A DNA stretch of 33,659 bases from JAYZBC01 sp036339375 (GTDB lineage Bacteria; Pseudomonadota; Alphaproteobacteria; MPNO01; UBA2964). Below, piece by piece: positions 24,202 to 32,519 of this stretch (the stretch's first letter is position 1; each line of letters begins with the position of its first letter). The notes under the pieces are model-generated. The model was not told where the DNA came from. It saw nothing but the letters and a program-made list of their open reading frames with translations, and did not search any database. The position numbers and the translations under genes are program-made. The stretch is from contig JAYZBC010000032.1 of assembly GCA_036339375.1 (NCBI GenBank), forward strand, positions 1 through 33,659, written 5' to 3'.

Positions 24202-25452
24202 TTATAAATTTCTATCCATCCGTTCTACCTTGGTGAGCTCTGGGAAAATTTTCCAACAAACAGCAGTAATTAAAAAACAACCCAAACCACCCAAAAGTAC
24301 GGCAGGGACCGCACCAATCATTGCTGCCATTAAGCCGGCCCGAAATTCCCCAATCTCATTGGAAGCACCAGTAAACACTGCATCAACCGCACTGACTCTT
24401 CCCCGCATGTTATCAGGTGTCGCAATCTGTATTAATGTGTGACGGATGTAAACGCTTACCATATCTCCAACACCGATGATTACCATTGCAAGCAGTGATA
24501 ACCAGTAGACCTGGGAGAGGCCAAACAAAATTGTTGCCGCTCCAAATACATAAATACTGATAAATAAAATTTTTCCAACAGCCCTATCGATGGTGATCTG
24601 AGTTAATAACAACGCAGTGGGCAAAGACCCGATTGCGATGGCACTTCTTAAAAACCCTGCACCGGAGGGTCCAACTTCCAAAATGTCTTTTGCAAAGACA
24701 GGCAAGAGTGCTGTGACACTGGCACATAAGACAACAAAAAGGTCCACGGTGATTGCGCCAAATACTATTTTTTTGTTGTAGACATATGAAAGTCCGGCAA
24801 GTAATACCCGTAAGCTGGTTGGTTCTTTGGAGAGTTTTTTTGTTTTGGTTTTTATCATACCAATCAAAAATGTGCCGATCGCAAGTCCTAACACTGAAAA
24901 CCCGTATACATATTCTGGACCTAAAAGATAAACCATTCCCCCAATTGCGGGCCCCACCATTTGGGCTACTTTGTTTGTGCTCGTATGCCAAGCAACAGCA
25001 TTAGGAAAGATTTCCGGTGGGACAAGATTTGGCACAAGTGAATTTGAAGCTGGTTGGTAGAATGCTCTTCCTGTCCCCAAAATTAAAAGGATACAAAATA
25101 CGGGCCAGACGTCGCTTTTACTTCCCAAGGACCAAAGTAAAAATAAAACCGTGGAAAACAAAATAACACTGAAACAAATAGCCATTACTATTTTTCGGTC
25201 GAACAAGTCTGCGGTGTAGCCGGTAAAAAGAGAGAAACCTACCGCTGGTGCAAATGTAGCAAGACCGATATAGGCCAGGTTCATGACATCCCCGGTCACG
25301 TCATAAACTTGGTATGCTATTGCAACCAGAACCATGTGTAATGAAATCCAGCCAAACAATTTGCTGAAAAGCAAAAGTCGAATGTCAGAATAACGAAGGG
25401 CGGCTCTGCCAGATAAAGATGGTGTGTCTTTCTTAGGACTTTTCTGTGCCAT
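24202..25452 (-). CDS. MFS transporter (MFS_3-like, EntS type)
   Basis: The 416-residue protein has about twelve membrane helices. Marks of the MFS_3 branch are the loop TADLFDRKIVM between helices 2 and 3 and MRGRVSAVDAVFTGASNEIGEFRAG-type sequence in the second half. Relatives export siderophores, macrolides and other small molecules by proton exchange. It starts at ATG 25452 with GGGG rather far upstream. It is last in a run of minus-strand transporter genes and is separated from the EamA gene before it by 117 nt that hold a large inverted repeat, so it may have its own promoter. Substrate unknown. Confidence 0.88.
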   Translation of the reverse strand: MAQKSPKKDTPSLSGRAALRYSDIRLLLFSKLFGWISLHMVLVAIAYQVYDVTGDVMNLAYIGLATFAPAVGFSLFTGYTADLFDRKIVMAICFSVILFSTVLFLLWSLGSKSDVWPVFCILLILGTGRAFYQPASNSLVPNLVPPEIFPNAVAWHTSTNKVAQMVGPAIGGMVYLLGPEYVYGFSVLGLAIGTFLIGMIKTKTKKLSKEPTSLRVLLAGLSYVYNKKIVFGAITVDLFVVLCASVTALLPVFAKDILEVGPSGAGFLRSAIAIGSLPTALLLTQITIDRAVGKILFISIYVFGAATILFGLSQVYWLSLLAMVIIGVGDMVSVYIRHTLIQIATPDNMRGRVSAVDAVFTGASNEIGEFRAGLMAAMIGAVPAVLLGGLGCFLITAVCWKIFPELTKVERMDRNL

Positions 25453-25514
25453 GTAACTGGAATAAATTCCCCTTTAATTTTGAAAACGGAAAACCAAGTA
25501 AATACGTAGGCTTT

Positions 25515-25574
25515 TAAACACTCCCTTTTTAAATATTGTTTGTTAAGTTCCTTTAGGTATAGGGGGTGTTTAAA
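25515..25574. repeat. Long imperfect inverted repeat at the end of EamA 6
   Basis: TTTAAACACTCCC (25513-25525) pairs with GGGGGTGTTTAAA (25562-25574), 13 pairs including one G-T, around a 36-nt loop. The right arm contains the stop codon of the EamA 6 gene. Read on the minus strand, no clear T run follows the second arm, so this is not a standard rho-independent terminator. It may be an RNA 3'-end structure or an operator for the downstream MFS gene. Confidence 0.55.
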
Positions 25575-26439
25575 GATGCTCCTTTGGCTTTTCTTTTCCT
25601 GTCATCCATAAAACCCCATAGATGATTAGCAAACCACCTAACCAGGTAAATAAATCAGGAAACTCATTAAAGAGAATTAAACCCAAAAGCGCAGAAAATA
25701 CCAATCTTGTGAAATCGAAAGGCAAAACGGCGGTAGCATCCGCAGCCGAGTAAGCACGTGTAAGACATCTCTGTGTTACGGTTCCGAATAACCCTGTTGA
25801 TGCCAACAATATAAATTGCCAAAAGTTCGGTGTTTCCCATACAAAAAGAGCTGGGATAAAAGAACACGGAGTAAAAACTACCATTTGCCAGACAACGATT
25901 GTATCGGGATGTTCTGTACGAGCTAATGATTTAATTACGATTGTGAGGCCTGCCATTAAAACGGCTGAAATCAGAGCTAATAAAACGCCTAAATTAATTT
26001 CTGAAAAGCCAGGGCGTATAATTAAAAGGGCACCAACAAATCCTAAAGATGTTGCCGTCCACCTCCGCCCACTTGCAACCTCGTTTAAAATTATTATGGC
26101 ACCAATGGAAGCGATGATTGGACGCGTTGCAATGATAGCTGCGACCTCGCCCAAGGGTGCTAAAGCTATGGCAGTAAATAATACGTAAATTACCAGGAGG
26201 CCAAGAAAACCTCTCACCATATGCATTCCTATACGTTTGGTATGAAGGCCTTTGAAGCCAACACCCATAAACCAGGGCAATAAAAATAGGGAACCAAAAA
26301 GACTTCGGAAAAAAACAATTTCAAACGTATGTATTTCACCTGCAAAGTTCCGAGCAATAGCTGCCATACATGACCAACTCGCAGTCGAACCCATCATCCA
26401 AAGCGCCCCCCGTACGGCATTTGTTGGCACAATTTTCAT
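25570..26439 (-). CDS. DMT superfamily (EamA) transporter 6
   Basis: The 289-residue, ten-helix EamA protein has ARNFAGEIHTFEIVFFRSLFG in helices 1-2, APLGEVAAIIATRPIIASIGAIIILNE, GALLIIRPG and VLPFDFTRLVFSALLGLILFNEFPDLFTW. The frame runs back to 26523, inside the upstream gene, but ATG at 26439 is preferred: it has CCGAG upstream and starts just before the first helix, leaving a 22-nt gap from the stop of EamA 5. It is a close tandem relative of EamA 5, sharing the DEIHTFEIVFFRS-type block. Substrate unknown. Confidence 0.86.
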   Translation of the reverse strand: MKIVPTNAVRGALWMMGSTASWSCMAAIARNFAGEIHTFEIVFFRSLFGSLFLLPWFMGVGFKGLHTKRIGMHMVRGFLGLLVIYVLFTAIALAPLGEVAAIIATRPIIASIGAIIILNEVASGRRWTATSLGFVGALLIIRPGFSEINLGVLLALISAVLMAGLTIVIKSLARTEHPDTIVVWQMVVFTPCSFIPALFVWETPNFWQFILLASTGLFGTVTQRCLTRAYSAADATAVLPFDFTRLVFSALLGLILFNEFPDLFTWLGGLLIIYGVLWMTGKEKPKEHL

Positions 26440-26461
26440 TTTTTTCTCGGAGCGGCCTGAT

Positions 26462-27364
26462 TTAGTTTTTATTATTGTTATTTCGACGTTCTTCGTTGTG
26501 GGCCATAAATAGGGTCGATGCAAAAATTAAAGTACCACCAACCCAAACCCAAAGATCTGGGAATTCTGAAAATAATAACCAACCCATTATAGCTGCAAAC
26601 GGAAGCCGCACATATTCAAACGGCAAAATTACAGTTACGTCAGCGGCTTTATAAGCGCGGGTCATTGCACGTTGGGTGGTTGCACCGGTTAAACCTAATA
26701 AAATTAAAAGGGCACACTGGGTTAAAGAGGGTGTTACCCAGACATGAATTGCCGGCCCGATGGTTACGACAGTGAAAATAATTGATTGCCACATGACTAT
26801 TGTGTCAGCGGCTTCCGTTTGAGCAAGGGATTTCACTGCCATTGCTGTAACTACCATTGCGGCAACGCACAAAAGTGCAAGAATTTGCCCAAGCGAGATC
26901 GGGCTTACTCCAGGTCGGATTATTATATAAGCGCCTATAAGTCCGACGATAACGGCAATCCAACGATTTCCGCGCGCTGCTTCTCCCAGAAAAATAATGG
27001 CACAAATGGATGCCATTAAAGGGCGCGTAAATGTAATGGCTGCGACTTCTCCCATTGGGAGAAAAACCAAAGCACCGAACAACAAATATAGGGAAATTAC
27101 ACCCGAAAGTCCGCGTACAAGATGCATTCGCCATCTACCAGTCCTTAAATCACTAAATTTTCTATTCCAAAAAATCGGTATCATGAAAAAAAGTGCGAAG
27201 ATGCTGCGAAAGAAGACGATTTCGAAGGTATGAATTTCGTCTTTCAAACCTCTGGCAATAGCCACCATTATGGACCAACAAATTGCCGATACTACCATCC
27301 ACATCGCTCCTTCAACGGCAGCAGAGTGACGCCGCCGGACATAATGGACAAAATGATGAAGCAC
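26462..27364 (-). CDS. DMT superfamily (EamA) transporter 5
   Basis: The 300-residue EamA carrier has about ten helices, with KDEIHTFEIVFFRSIFALF, LPMGEVAAITFTRPLMASIC, GAYIIIRPG and ILPFEYVRLPFAAIMGWLLFSEFPDLWVW. The start is probably GTG at 27364; the ribosome site is weak. The C-terminus ends in a run of Asn and basic residues. EamA 4, 5 and 6 lie head to tail with gaps of 60 and 22 nt and are likely co-transcribed from the EamA 4 side. EamA 5 and 6 are tandem duplicates. Confidence 0.88.
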   Translation of the reverse strand: MLHHFVHYVRRRHSAAVEGAMWMVVSAICWSIMVAIARGLKDEIHTFEIVFFRSIFALFFMIPIFWNRKFSDLRTGRWRMHLVRGLSGVISLYLLFGALVFLPMGEVAAITFTRPLMASICAIIFLGEAARGNRWIAVIVGLIGAYIIIRPGVSPISLGQILALLCVAAMVVTAMAVKSLAQTEAADTIVMWQSIIFTVVTIGPAIHVWVTPSLTQCALLILLGLTGATTQRAMTRAYKAADVTVILPFEYVRLPFAAIMGWLLFSEFPDLWVWVGGTLIFASTLFMAHNEERRNNNNKN

Positions 27365-27424
27365 AGTGTTGAACTCAGTTTTGTAAAGATAAGATGGTAA
27401 AGTGTTTGATTTATACTTTTGTTT

Positions 27425-28291
27425 TTAAAGGAGATCTCGTTTTGTTTCTATCCTGACAATATAAACACCGGTTAAAAATATTACAGTCCCACCTACCCAT
27501 GTCCACAAATCTATCAATTGATTAAAAAGGTAAAATCCAAAAATAGCTGCAATGACAAGTCTGGCAAACTCAAACGGCAAGACTACCGTGGCATCTGCCG
27601 AAGCATAAGCCCTGGCAGTACATCGCTGAAAAGCAGTGGCAAGTCCCCCTAATAAAATGAGCCATAAAATTTGCTCTGAGTTTGGAGTTTCCCATAAAAA
27701 CAATGCTGGGATAAAGGAACCAATTGTCATGACTATCAGAGTATAAGCGACAATTCGATCTGGAGGCTCAGTCTTGGTCATTAATTTAACCGAAATGGTG
27801 GTAAAAGCACCCGCCCCCATTGCGCCTAGGGCATAAAGAATACCAAAATTCCATTCCCGAAAAACAGGTTGTATTATAAGCAACATACCCCCAAAACCAA
27901 TAAAAATTGCAAGCCAACGTTGCGAATATATGGCTTCCCGAAGAATCAGGAGAGCCGCAATAGAAGCAAAAATTGGTTTGCTGTACATAATAGCTACCAC
28001 ATCCGCGACTGGTATGAGTGAGACTGCTGCAAAAACACAATAGAGACCGAGGAGCGTATTTATCCCTCTGGAAATAAGTAAAATTGGACGTTGAGTAACA
28101 AGGCCACTAATCCCAGCCCGAAAAATCCAGGGGGCTATAAAAAACAAACCGAAAACACACCGGAAAAATGTGATCATTGGGACCGACATTTCCTGGGTGA
28201 GATACTTGCCGATAGTGGTAAACGCCACGAGACAAAAGGACGCTAATAGCGTCCAAAACGCGCCAAGAATGACTGAAGGAGAAGGCTGCAA
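27425..28291 (-). CDS. DMT superfamily (EamA) transporter 4
   Basis: The 288-residue, ten-helix protein has PMITFFRCVFGLFFIAPWIF, IPVADVVAIMYSKPIFASIAALLILRE, GGMLLIIQP and VLPFEFARLVIAAIFGFYLFNQLIDLWTW. TTG at 28291 behind GGGAT is the only start that keeps the first helix. It is more distant from EamA 5 and 6 than they are from each other, but shares the CTARAYASADATVVLPFEF-type helix 8 block with them. It is divergent from acetoacetyl-CoA synthetase with 125 nt between starts. Substrate unknown. Confidence 0.88.
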   Translation of the reverse strand: MQPSPSVILGAFWTLLASFCLVAFTTIGKYLTQEMSVPMITFFRCVFGLFFIAPWIFRAGISGLVTQRPILLISRGINTLLGLYCVFAAVSLIPVADVVAIMYSKPIFASIAALLILREAIYSQRWLAIFIGFGGMLLIIQPVFREWNFGILYALGAMGAGAFTTISVKLMTKTEPPDRIVAYTLIVMTIGSFIPALFLWETPNSEQILWLILLGGLATAFQRCTARAYASADATVVLPFEFARLVIAAIFGFYLFNQLIDLWTWVGGTVIFLTGVYIVRIETKRDLL

Positions 28292-28403
28292 TTATCCCGA
28301 GTTTTTTTCTTTGGGAAATAAAATTTAAATCAAAACTACAATTTATTCAACGAACTCATATGGCGGGTTGACGGATGGGAAACTAAAGGGCGTGATAGGA
28401 ACT

Positions 28404-28408
28404 GGAGG
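28404..28408 (+). promoter_or_regulatory. Ribosome binding site deciding the TTG start of aacS
   Basis: GGAGG lies 8 nt before TTG at 28417; the protein from this codon has the normal N-terminus of acetoacetyl-CoA synthetases. Confidence 0.65.
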
Positions 28409-28416
28409 ATAAAAAA

Positions 28417-30369
28417 TTGAACAAACCTCTCTGGCAACCAAGCAAAGAACGTATTAGTGACACCAATCTGATTAAGTTTATGGAAAAGGTTAAAGATCAG
28501 TGGGTGGTTGCTCTTGATGATTATGACACTCTCCATTCTTGGTCTGTGGCTGAGCCCGAGAAGTTTTGGCAAACCTTGTGGGATTTTGGAGAAGTTATTG
28601 GGAAGTGGCCCGGTGGTAAGGTGTTCCAGCATCGGAAGGACATGCCCGGCGCAGACTGGTTTCCTGGTTCTCAACTTAATTTTGCAGAAAATCTTTTGCG
28701 TCGTCGGGATGATGCGCCTGCAATAGTTTTTAAGGGTGAAACAAATATCAACCGAGTTATCAGTTTTGCTGATCTATACGCTCTTGTCTCCCAATTGGTA
28801 AAGGCCATGGAAAGAGCTGGAGTTGGACAGGGAGACAGGGTAGCCGGTTTTTTGCCTAATTTACCAGAAGCAATTGCGGCCATGTTGGCAACTGCTGCTC
28901 TCGGAGCCATTTGGTCATCTTGTTCCCCGGATTTTGGTGCTCAGGGTGTGCTTGATAGATTTGGGCAAATTAGGCCAAAATTAGTCTTTTCCGTAGATCG
29001 TTATTACTACAATGGAAAATCTATTGATTGCCGGCCGGTAATCTCCGAGGTTTTAAAAAATCTACCCAGCGCAAGAAATATTGTTCTTATTCCCTATGAT
29101 TCTGAAACACCACAACTAGAAAATGCATTTAAAGGTGTCGCCCTTTCAGATTTTATTTCTCCATTTAAAAAGGGGGAGATTAATTTTAAACGCCTACCAT
29201 TTGCGCACCCTCTTTTTATCCTTTTTTCCTCCGGCACCACGGGTGTACCAAAATGCATTGTTCATGGGGCCGGAGGGACCTTGTTACAGCATCTCAAAGA
29301 ACATTACTTACAGGCTGATGTTAAACCTGGGGACAAAATTTTTTATTTTACAACACTTGGCTGGATGATGTGGAATTGGCTCGTTTCGGGGCTAGCTTGT
29401 GGGGCAACAGTTCTCCTTTATGATGGTTCGCCTTTCTACCCGGATGGGAATACTCTTTTCGACTTTGCCGAGAAAACAAAAATGACCCATTTTGGAACCT
29501 CGGCTAAGTTTATCGATGCCCTGAAAAATAGTAATGCAAAACCCGCTAGGACCCACAACCTTTTTCATTTAAGGACGATGATGTCGACTGGCTCACCCTT
29601 AGTGCCGGAGAGTTATGACTTTGTTTATAAGAATGTGAAGCAGGATATTTGTCTTTCTTCAATTTCCGGAGGCACAGATATTGTTGGCTGTTTTGTAGCT
29701 GGTAACCCTATAGGCGCAGTTTGGAGAGGAGAAATACAAGCCCCTTGTCTCGGAATGGATGTAGTTGTTTTTAATCAGGAGGGCGTCCCTGTTACTGAGG
29801 AAAAAGGAGAACTTGTTTGCAGAAATGTTTTTCCATCAATGCCGGTGGCATTTTGGAATGACGATAAAGGACTTCAGTACAAAGCTGCTTATTTTGAGCG
29901 TTTTCCCGGAATTTGGTGTCATGGTGATTGGGCCGAAATTACTGGAAATGGGGGTATAGTTATTTATGGTAGATCAGATGCAACTCTCAATCCCGGAGGC
30001 GTTCGTATAGGTACGGCAGAAATTTACCGTCAAGTAGAAAAATTGGACTTTGTAGAAGAGGCGATCGCAATAGGCCAGGAATGGAACGGGGATGTTCGAA
30101 TTGTATTATTTGTCCGATTAACAGAAGGAAAAGTTCTTGACCAGGTTTTGACTAAGGGAATTGAAAATAGTATTCGGTCAAATGCATCTCCCCGCCATGT
30201 CCCGGCTCGGATATTACAAACAATTGACATACCTAGGACTAAATCGGGGAAGATCACGGAACTGGCAGTAAGGGCGGTCATTCACGGATACGCCGTTCGA
30301 AATACTGAAGCGTTGGCAAATCCGGAAGCGCTTGAACATTTCCGTGATAGGATAGAGTTAAAAAGTTAG
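28417..30369 (+). CDS. aacS: Acetoacetyl-CoA synthetase (acetoacetate-CoA ligase)
   Basis: The 650-residue, full-length ligase activates acetoacetate with ATP and CoA in the cytoplasm, feeding ketone bodies or PHB breakdown products into acyl-CoA pools. The N-terminus PLWQPSKERI and the blocks WFPGSQLNFAENLLRR (81-96), TTLGWMMWNWLVSGL (312-326) and SISGGTDIVGCF (415-426) are specific to this family. The ATP P-loop is SSGTTGVPK (271-279). The catalytic lysine of motif A10 is Lys612 in PRTKSGK, the residue acetylated in related synthetases. It starts at TTG with a strong ribosome site. A sirtuin gene follows after 46 nt. Confidence 0.95.
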   Translation: MNKPLWQPSKERISDTNLIKFMEKVKDQWVVALDDYDTLHSWSVAEPEKFWQTLWDFGEVIGKWPGGKVFQHRKDMPGADWFPGSQLNFAENLLRRRDDAPAIVFKGETNINRVISFADLYALVSQLVKAMERAGVGQGDRVAGFLPNLPEAIAAMLATAALGAIWSSCSPDFGAQGVLDRFGQIRPKLVFSVDRYYYNGKSIDCRPVISEVLKNLPSARNIVLIPYDSETPQLENAFKGVALSDFISPFKKGEINFKRLPFAHPLFILFSSGTTGVPKCIVHGAGGTLLQHLKEHYLQADVKPGDKIFYFTTLGWMMWNWLVSGLACGATVLLYDGSPFYPDGNTLFDFAEKTKMTHFGTSAKFIDALKNSNAKPARTHNLFHLRTMMSTGSPLVPESYDFVYKNVKQDICLSSISGGTDIVGCFVAGNPIGAVWRGEIQAPCLGMDVVVFNQEGVPVTEEKGELVCRNVFPSMPVAFWNDDKGLQYKAAYFERFPGIWCHGDWAEITGNGGIVIYGRSDATLNPGGVRIGTAEIYRQVEKLDFVEEAIAIGQEWNGDVRIVLFVRLTEGKVLDQVLTKGIENSIRSNASPRHVPARILQTIDIPRTKSGKITELAVRAVIHGYAVRNTEALANPEALEHFRDRIELKS

Positions 30370-30415
30370 TTGGAATTTAAACCCTAGTAAAAGGGATTTT
30401 AAAAGGCAAATAGTA

Positions 30416-31174
30416 ATGACGGATGACAAGTGGCGTATATCAGAATTATGTCGTCTAATTGAAACTTGTACTCGGGCCGTTGTTTTTACGGGCGCTGGAA
30501 TCAGCACTGAATCTGGAATACCCGACTTTCGTAGTCCCGGCGGAGTTTGGACAAAATACTCTCCGATTCTTTACGAAGATTTTATATCTTCGGAGGATGC
30601 ACGCCGGGAATCCTGGCGCAGAAAATTTGACGATTCTTATGGGTTTGAGGGTGCTGAACCTAATCGCGGCCATAGGGCAGTAGAAAAATTATTCCGTATT
30701 GGAAAAGTTTCATCAGTCATCACACAAAATACCGATGGATTACATCAAAAATCGGGAATACCAGAAAAGGGTGTAATTGAACTGCACGGGAATAACACCT
30801 ACGCTTCATGTTTGAATTGCGGTTCACGATTTGAACTTGGGCCAATAAAGAAAGCATTCCTTTCGGATGGGACCCTCCCCATTTGTAACAACTGTGGGGG
30901 CTTGGTGAAGGGTGCCACAATTTCTTTTGGCCAACCAATGCCAGAAGCCCCAATGCGATGCGCGCAAGAGCAGACAATGTCATGCGACCTCTTTATGGCG
31001 ATTGGTTCTTCACTGCAAGTTTACCCGGCAGCAGGTTTCCCCCAATCCGCTGCAAAAAAAGGTGCTGGGCTGGTCATTCTAAACCGTGACCCAACAAATT
31101 TGGATGGTTTTGCGGATCTTGTCCTTAATATGGAAATTGGAAGCACATTAGGTGACGCAGTGGGCGTGAATTAA
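30416..31174 (+). CDS. NAD-dependent protein deacylase, Sir2 (sirtuin) family
   Basis: The 252-residue sirtuin has the NAD-binding GAGISTESGIPDFRS (26-40), QNTDGLHQKSG (104-114), catalytic His124 in ELHGN, and a zinc site Cys132-x2-Cys135 and Cys157-x2-Cys160. The Tyr-x2-Arg pair of SIRT5/CobB-type desuccinylases is not evident, so deacetylation or another acyl preference is open. Sirtuins remove acyl groups from lysines and reactivate acyl-CoA synthetases. The gene lies 46 nt after aacS on the same strand, so it is probably co-transcribed, and AacS Lys612 is a natural candidate target (inference). Confidence 0.93.
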   Translation: MTDDKWRISELCRLIETCTRAVVFTGAGISTESGIPDFRSPGGVWTKYSPILYEDFISSEDARRESWRRKFDDSYGFEGAEPNRGHRAVEKLFRIGKVSSVITQNTDGLHQKSGIPEKGVIELHGNNTYASCLNCGSRFELGPIKKAFLSDGTLPICNNCGGLVKGATISFGQPMPEAPMRCAQEQTMSCDLFMAIGSSLQVYPAAGFPQSAAKKGAGLVILNRDPTNLDGFADLVLNMEIGSTLGDAVGVN

Positions 31175-31315
31175 AAAACAAATTCCATAAGTTTTTTAAA
31201 AAATGCTAATTTATGGCGTCTTTGGTTTTTGCAGAGTGACGTTTTGGATAATTTTTTGTTAGACAAAGACTTATATTCAATCCCTTCCTTTTGATATGTT
31301 TGAAGGAATTAAATA
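31175..31315. other. Intergenic region between sirtuin and SpoU genes
   Basis: 141 AT-rich bases. CCATAA (31185-31190) and TTATGG (31211-31216) form a 6-bp inverted repeat around an inner T6A6 run, which could be a weak terminator. No convincing promoter was found, although the length suggests that the SpoU gene starts a new transcript. Confidence 0.4.
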
Positions 31316-31885
31316 ATGCGCGGTTATTTTGGGGTAGGTGTAGAGGGAATTTCCAAACCTATGAATGCGGGAAATTTGTTTCGTTCGGCTCATGCCTTTG
31401 GCGCCAGGTTTGTGTTTACCGTTAATGCTCAATTAACTTCAGACCCGAAGAAGGCAGATCCTTCTAATACTTTGGAGCAATTACCGTTTTTTTGCTTTAA
31501 ATCAGTAAGGGAGATGCGTTTACCAGAAGGGTGTTCTTTAGTTGGTGTGGAAATGACTGAAGGTGCGGTAAATTTACCAAGCTTTCGCCATCCTCGAAAT
31601 GCGGCTTATATTTTAGGGATGGAACGAGGTAGCATTTCGCCGGAACTTCTTGAATATTGCGATTACATTGTCAAAATACCAACACGATTCTCGCTTAATT
31701 TGGCGACAGCGGGTGCTATTGTTATGTACGACAGATTAATTTCTGTGAAACAATATGGCGCACGCCCTGTTGTTCCTAGTGGGCCAATTCAACCGTTACC
31801 GAAACATGAGTTTGGAAAACCCATTTGGAGAAAAAAACGCCAGAGACGCGAAAAATTAAAGCCTGTTTATAATCAAAAGAGTTAA
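31316..31885 (+). CDS. SpoU/TrmH family RNA 2'-O-methyltransferase
   Basis: The 189-residue SPOUT-fold protein has the three SpoU motifs: motif 1 MNAGNLFRSAHAFG (16-29, with Asn20 and Arg23), motif 2 AYILGMERGSIS (97-108) and motif 3 IPTRFSLNLATAGAIVMYD (121-139), which forms the knotted SAM site. No N-terminal RNA-binding extension is present, so it is a minimal enzyme; the C-terminal tail is basic (RKKRQRREK) and may help bind RNA. Target nucleotide unknown. AAGGA lies 8 nt before the ATG. The IalB-family gene follows after 12 nt. Confidence 0.9.
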   Translation: MRGYFGVGVEGISKPMNAGNLFRSAHAFGARFVFTVNAQLTSDPKKADPSNTLEQLPFFCFKSVREMRLPEGCSLVGVEMTEGAVNLPSFRHPRNAAYILGMERGSISPELLEYCDYIVKIPTRFSLNLATAGAIVMYDRLISVKQYGARPVVPSGPIQPLPKHEFGKPIWRKKRQRREKLKPVYNQKS

Positions 31886-31897
31886 ATTTTTTAACAA

Positions 31898-32434
31898 ATG
31901 AGAAACAAATTAAAATATTATTGTCTATGTTTTTGCTTTTTGATGACACTGTTAGCCATCGGAATGACTCCAAAAATTTCTATAGGCGCTGGGACAAAAG
32001 CTATTGCTGAATTTAATGACTGGTCTGCTCATCAGACAGGGAGTGTAAAAAACAAAATTTGTTATATGCATGGGGAACCAAAAAAATCGACCGGAAAATA
32101 TAGAAAGCGGGGGGCAACCTACCTTCAGGTGGCTCATCGAAAAAAAGAAAGAATAAAAAATGAAGTTTCGGTTACAGCAGGCTATACCTATAAAAAAAAC
32201 AGCGGTGTCGAAATAGAGATAAAAGGAAAAAGATTTTCACTTTATACCAATACCGGCACAGCTTGGGTGTCTGAAGCAAGCAAAGAGGCTGAATTAGTAG
32301 CCGCCATGATGGCTGGAAAGATAATGATTATAACTGGCATTTCGAGCCGAGGAACTCGGACAAAGGATCGGTATTCTTTGTCTGGCTTTACTGCAGCCTA
32401 TAACAAAATTAGCAAGTCCTGCGGTATAAAATAG
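31898..32434 (+). CDS. Invasion-associated locus B (IalB) family secreted protein
   Basis: The 178-residue protein has an N-terminal hydrophobic signal (~8-30). The mature part matches the IalB family: DWSAHQTG (41-48), KICYMHGEPK, YLQVAHRKKERIKNEVSV, GYTYKKNSGVEIEI, a LVAAMMAGK segment and GTRTKDRYSLSGFTAAY. Cys55 and Cys175 are left in the mature protein and probably form a disulfide in the periplasm. The family is named for a Bartonella invasion gene but is widespread in non-pathogenic Alphaproteobacteria, so no virulence role is implied. The ribosome site is poor, and the gene probably shares the SpoU transcript. Confidence 0.85.
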   Translation: MRNKLKYYCLCFCFLMTLLAIGMTPKISIGAGTKAIAEFNDWSAHQTGSVKNKICYMHGEPKKSTGKYRKRGATYLQVAHRKKERIKNEVSVTAGYTYKKNSGVEIEIKGKRFSLYTNTGTAWVSEASKEAELVAAMMAGKIMIITGISSRGTRTKDRYSLSGFTAAYNKISKSCGIK

Positions 32435-32519
32435 AACTGTTTTTGAAGCAGAAAACGAATCGAATAATTGACCATTTATTTTGGTCTCAGAAACCAATTG
32501 TCAAAAAGGTGAGAATGGA

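Noticed and set aside
28368..28398. TTGACG upstream of aacS as a promoter -35.
   Set aside because: No acceptable -10 lies 16-18 nt downstream.
30379..30396. CCC/GGG hairpin between aacS and the sirtuin gene as a terminator.
   Set aside because: The stem has three GC pairs and a bulge, too weak to argue against co-transcription.
31185..31216. Hairpin after the sirtuin gene as a firm terminator.
   Set aside because: The stem is only six AT-rich pairs with a large loop and no proper T run, so it is mentioned only in the intergenic entry.
31898..32434. IalB-family protein as a virulence factor.
   Set aside because: The family is common in free-living Alphaproteobacteria, and no other virulence genes are present.
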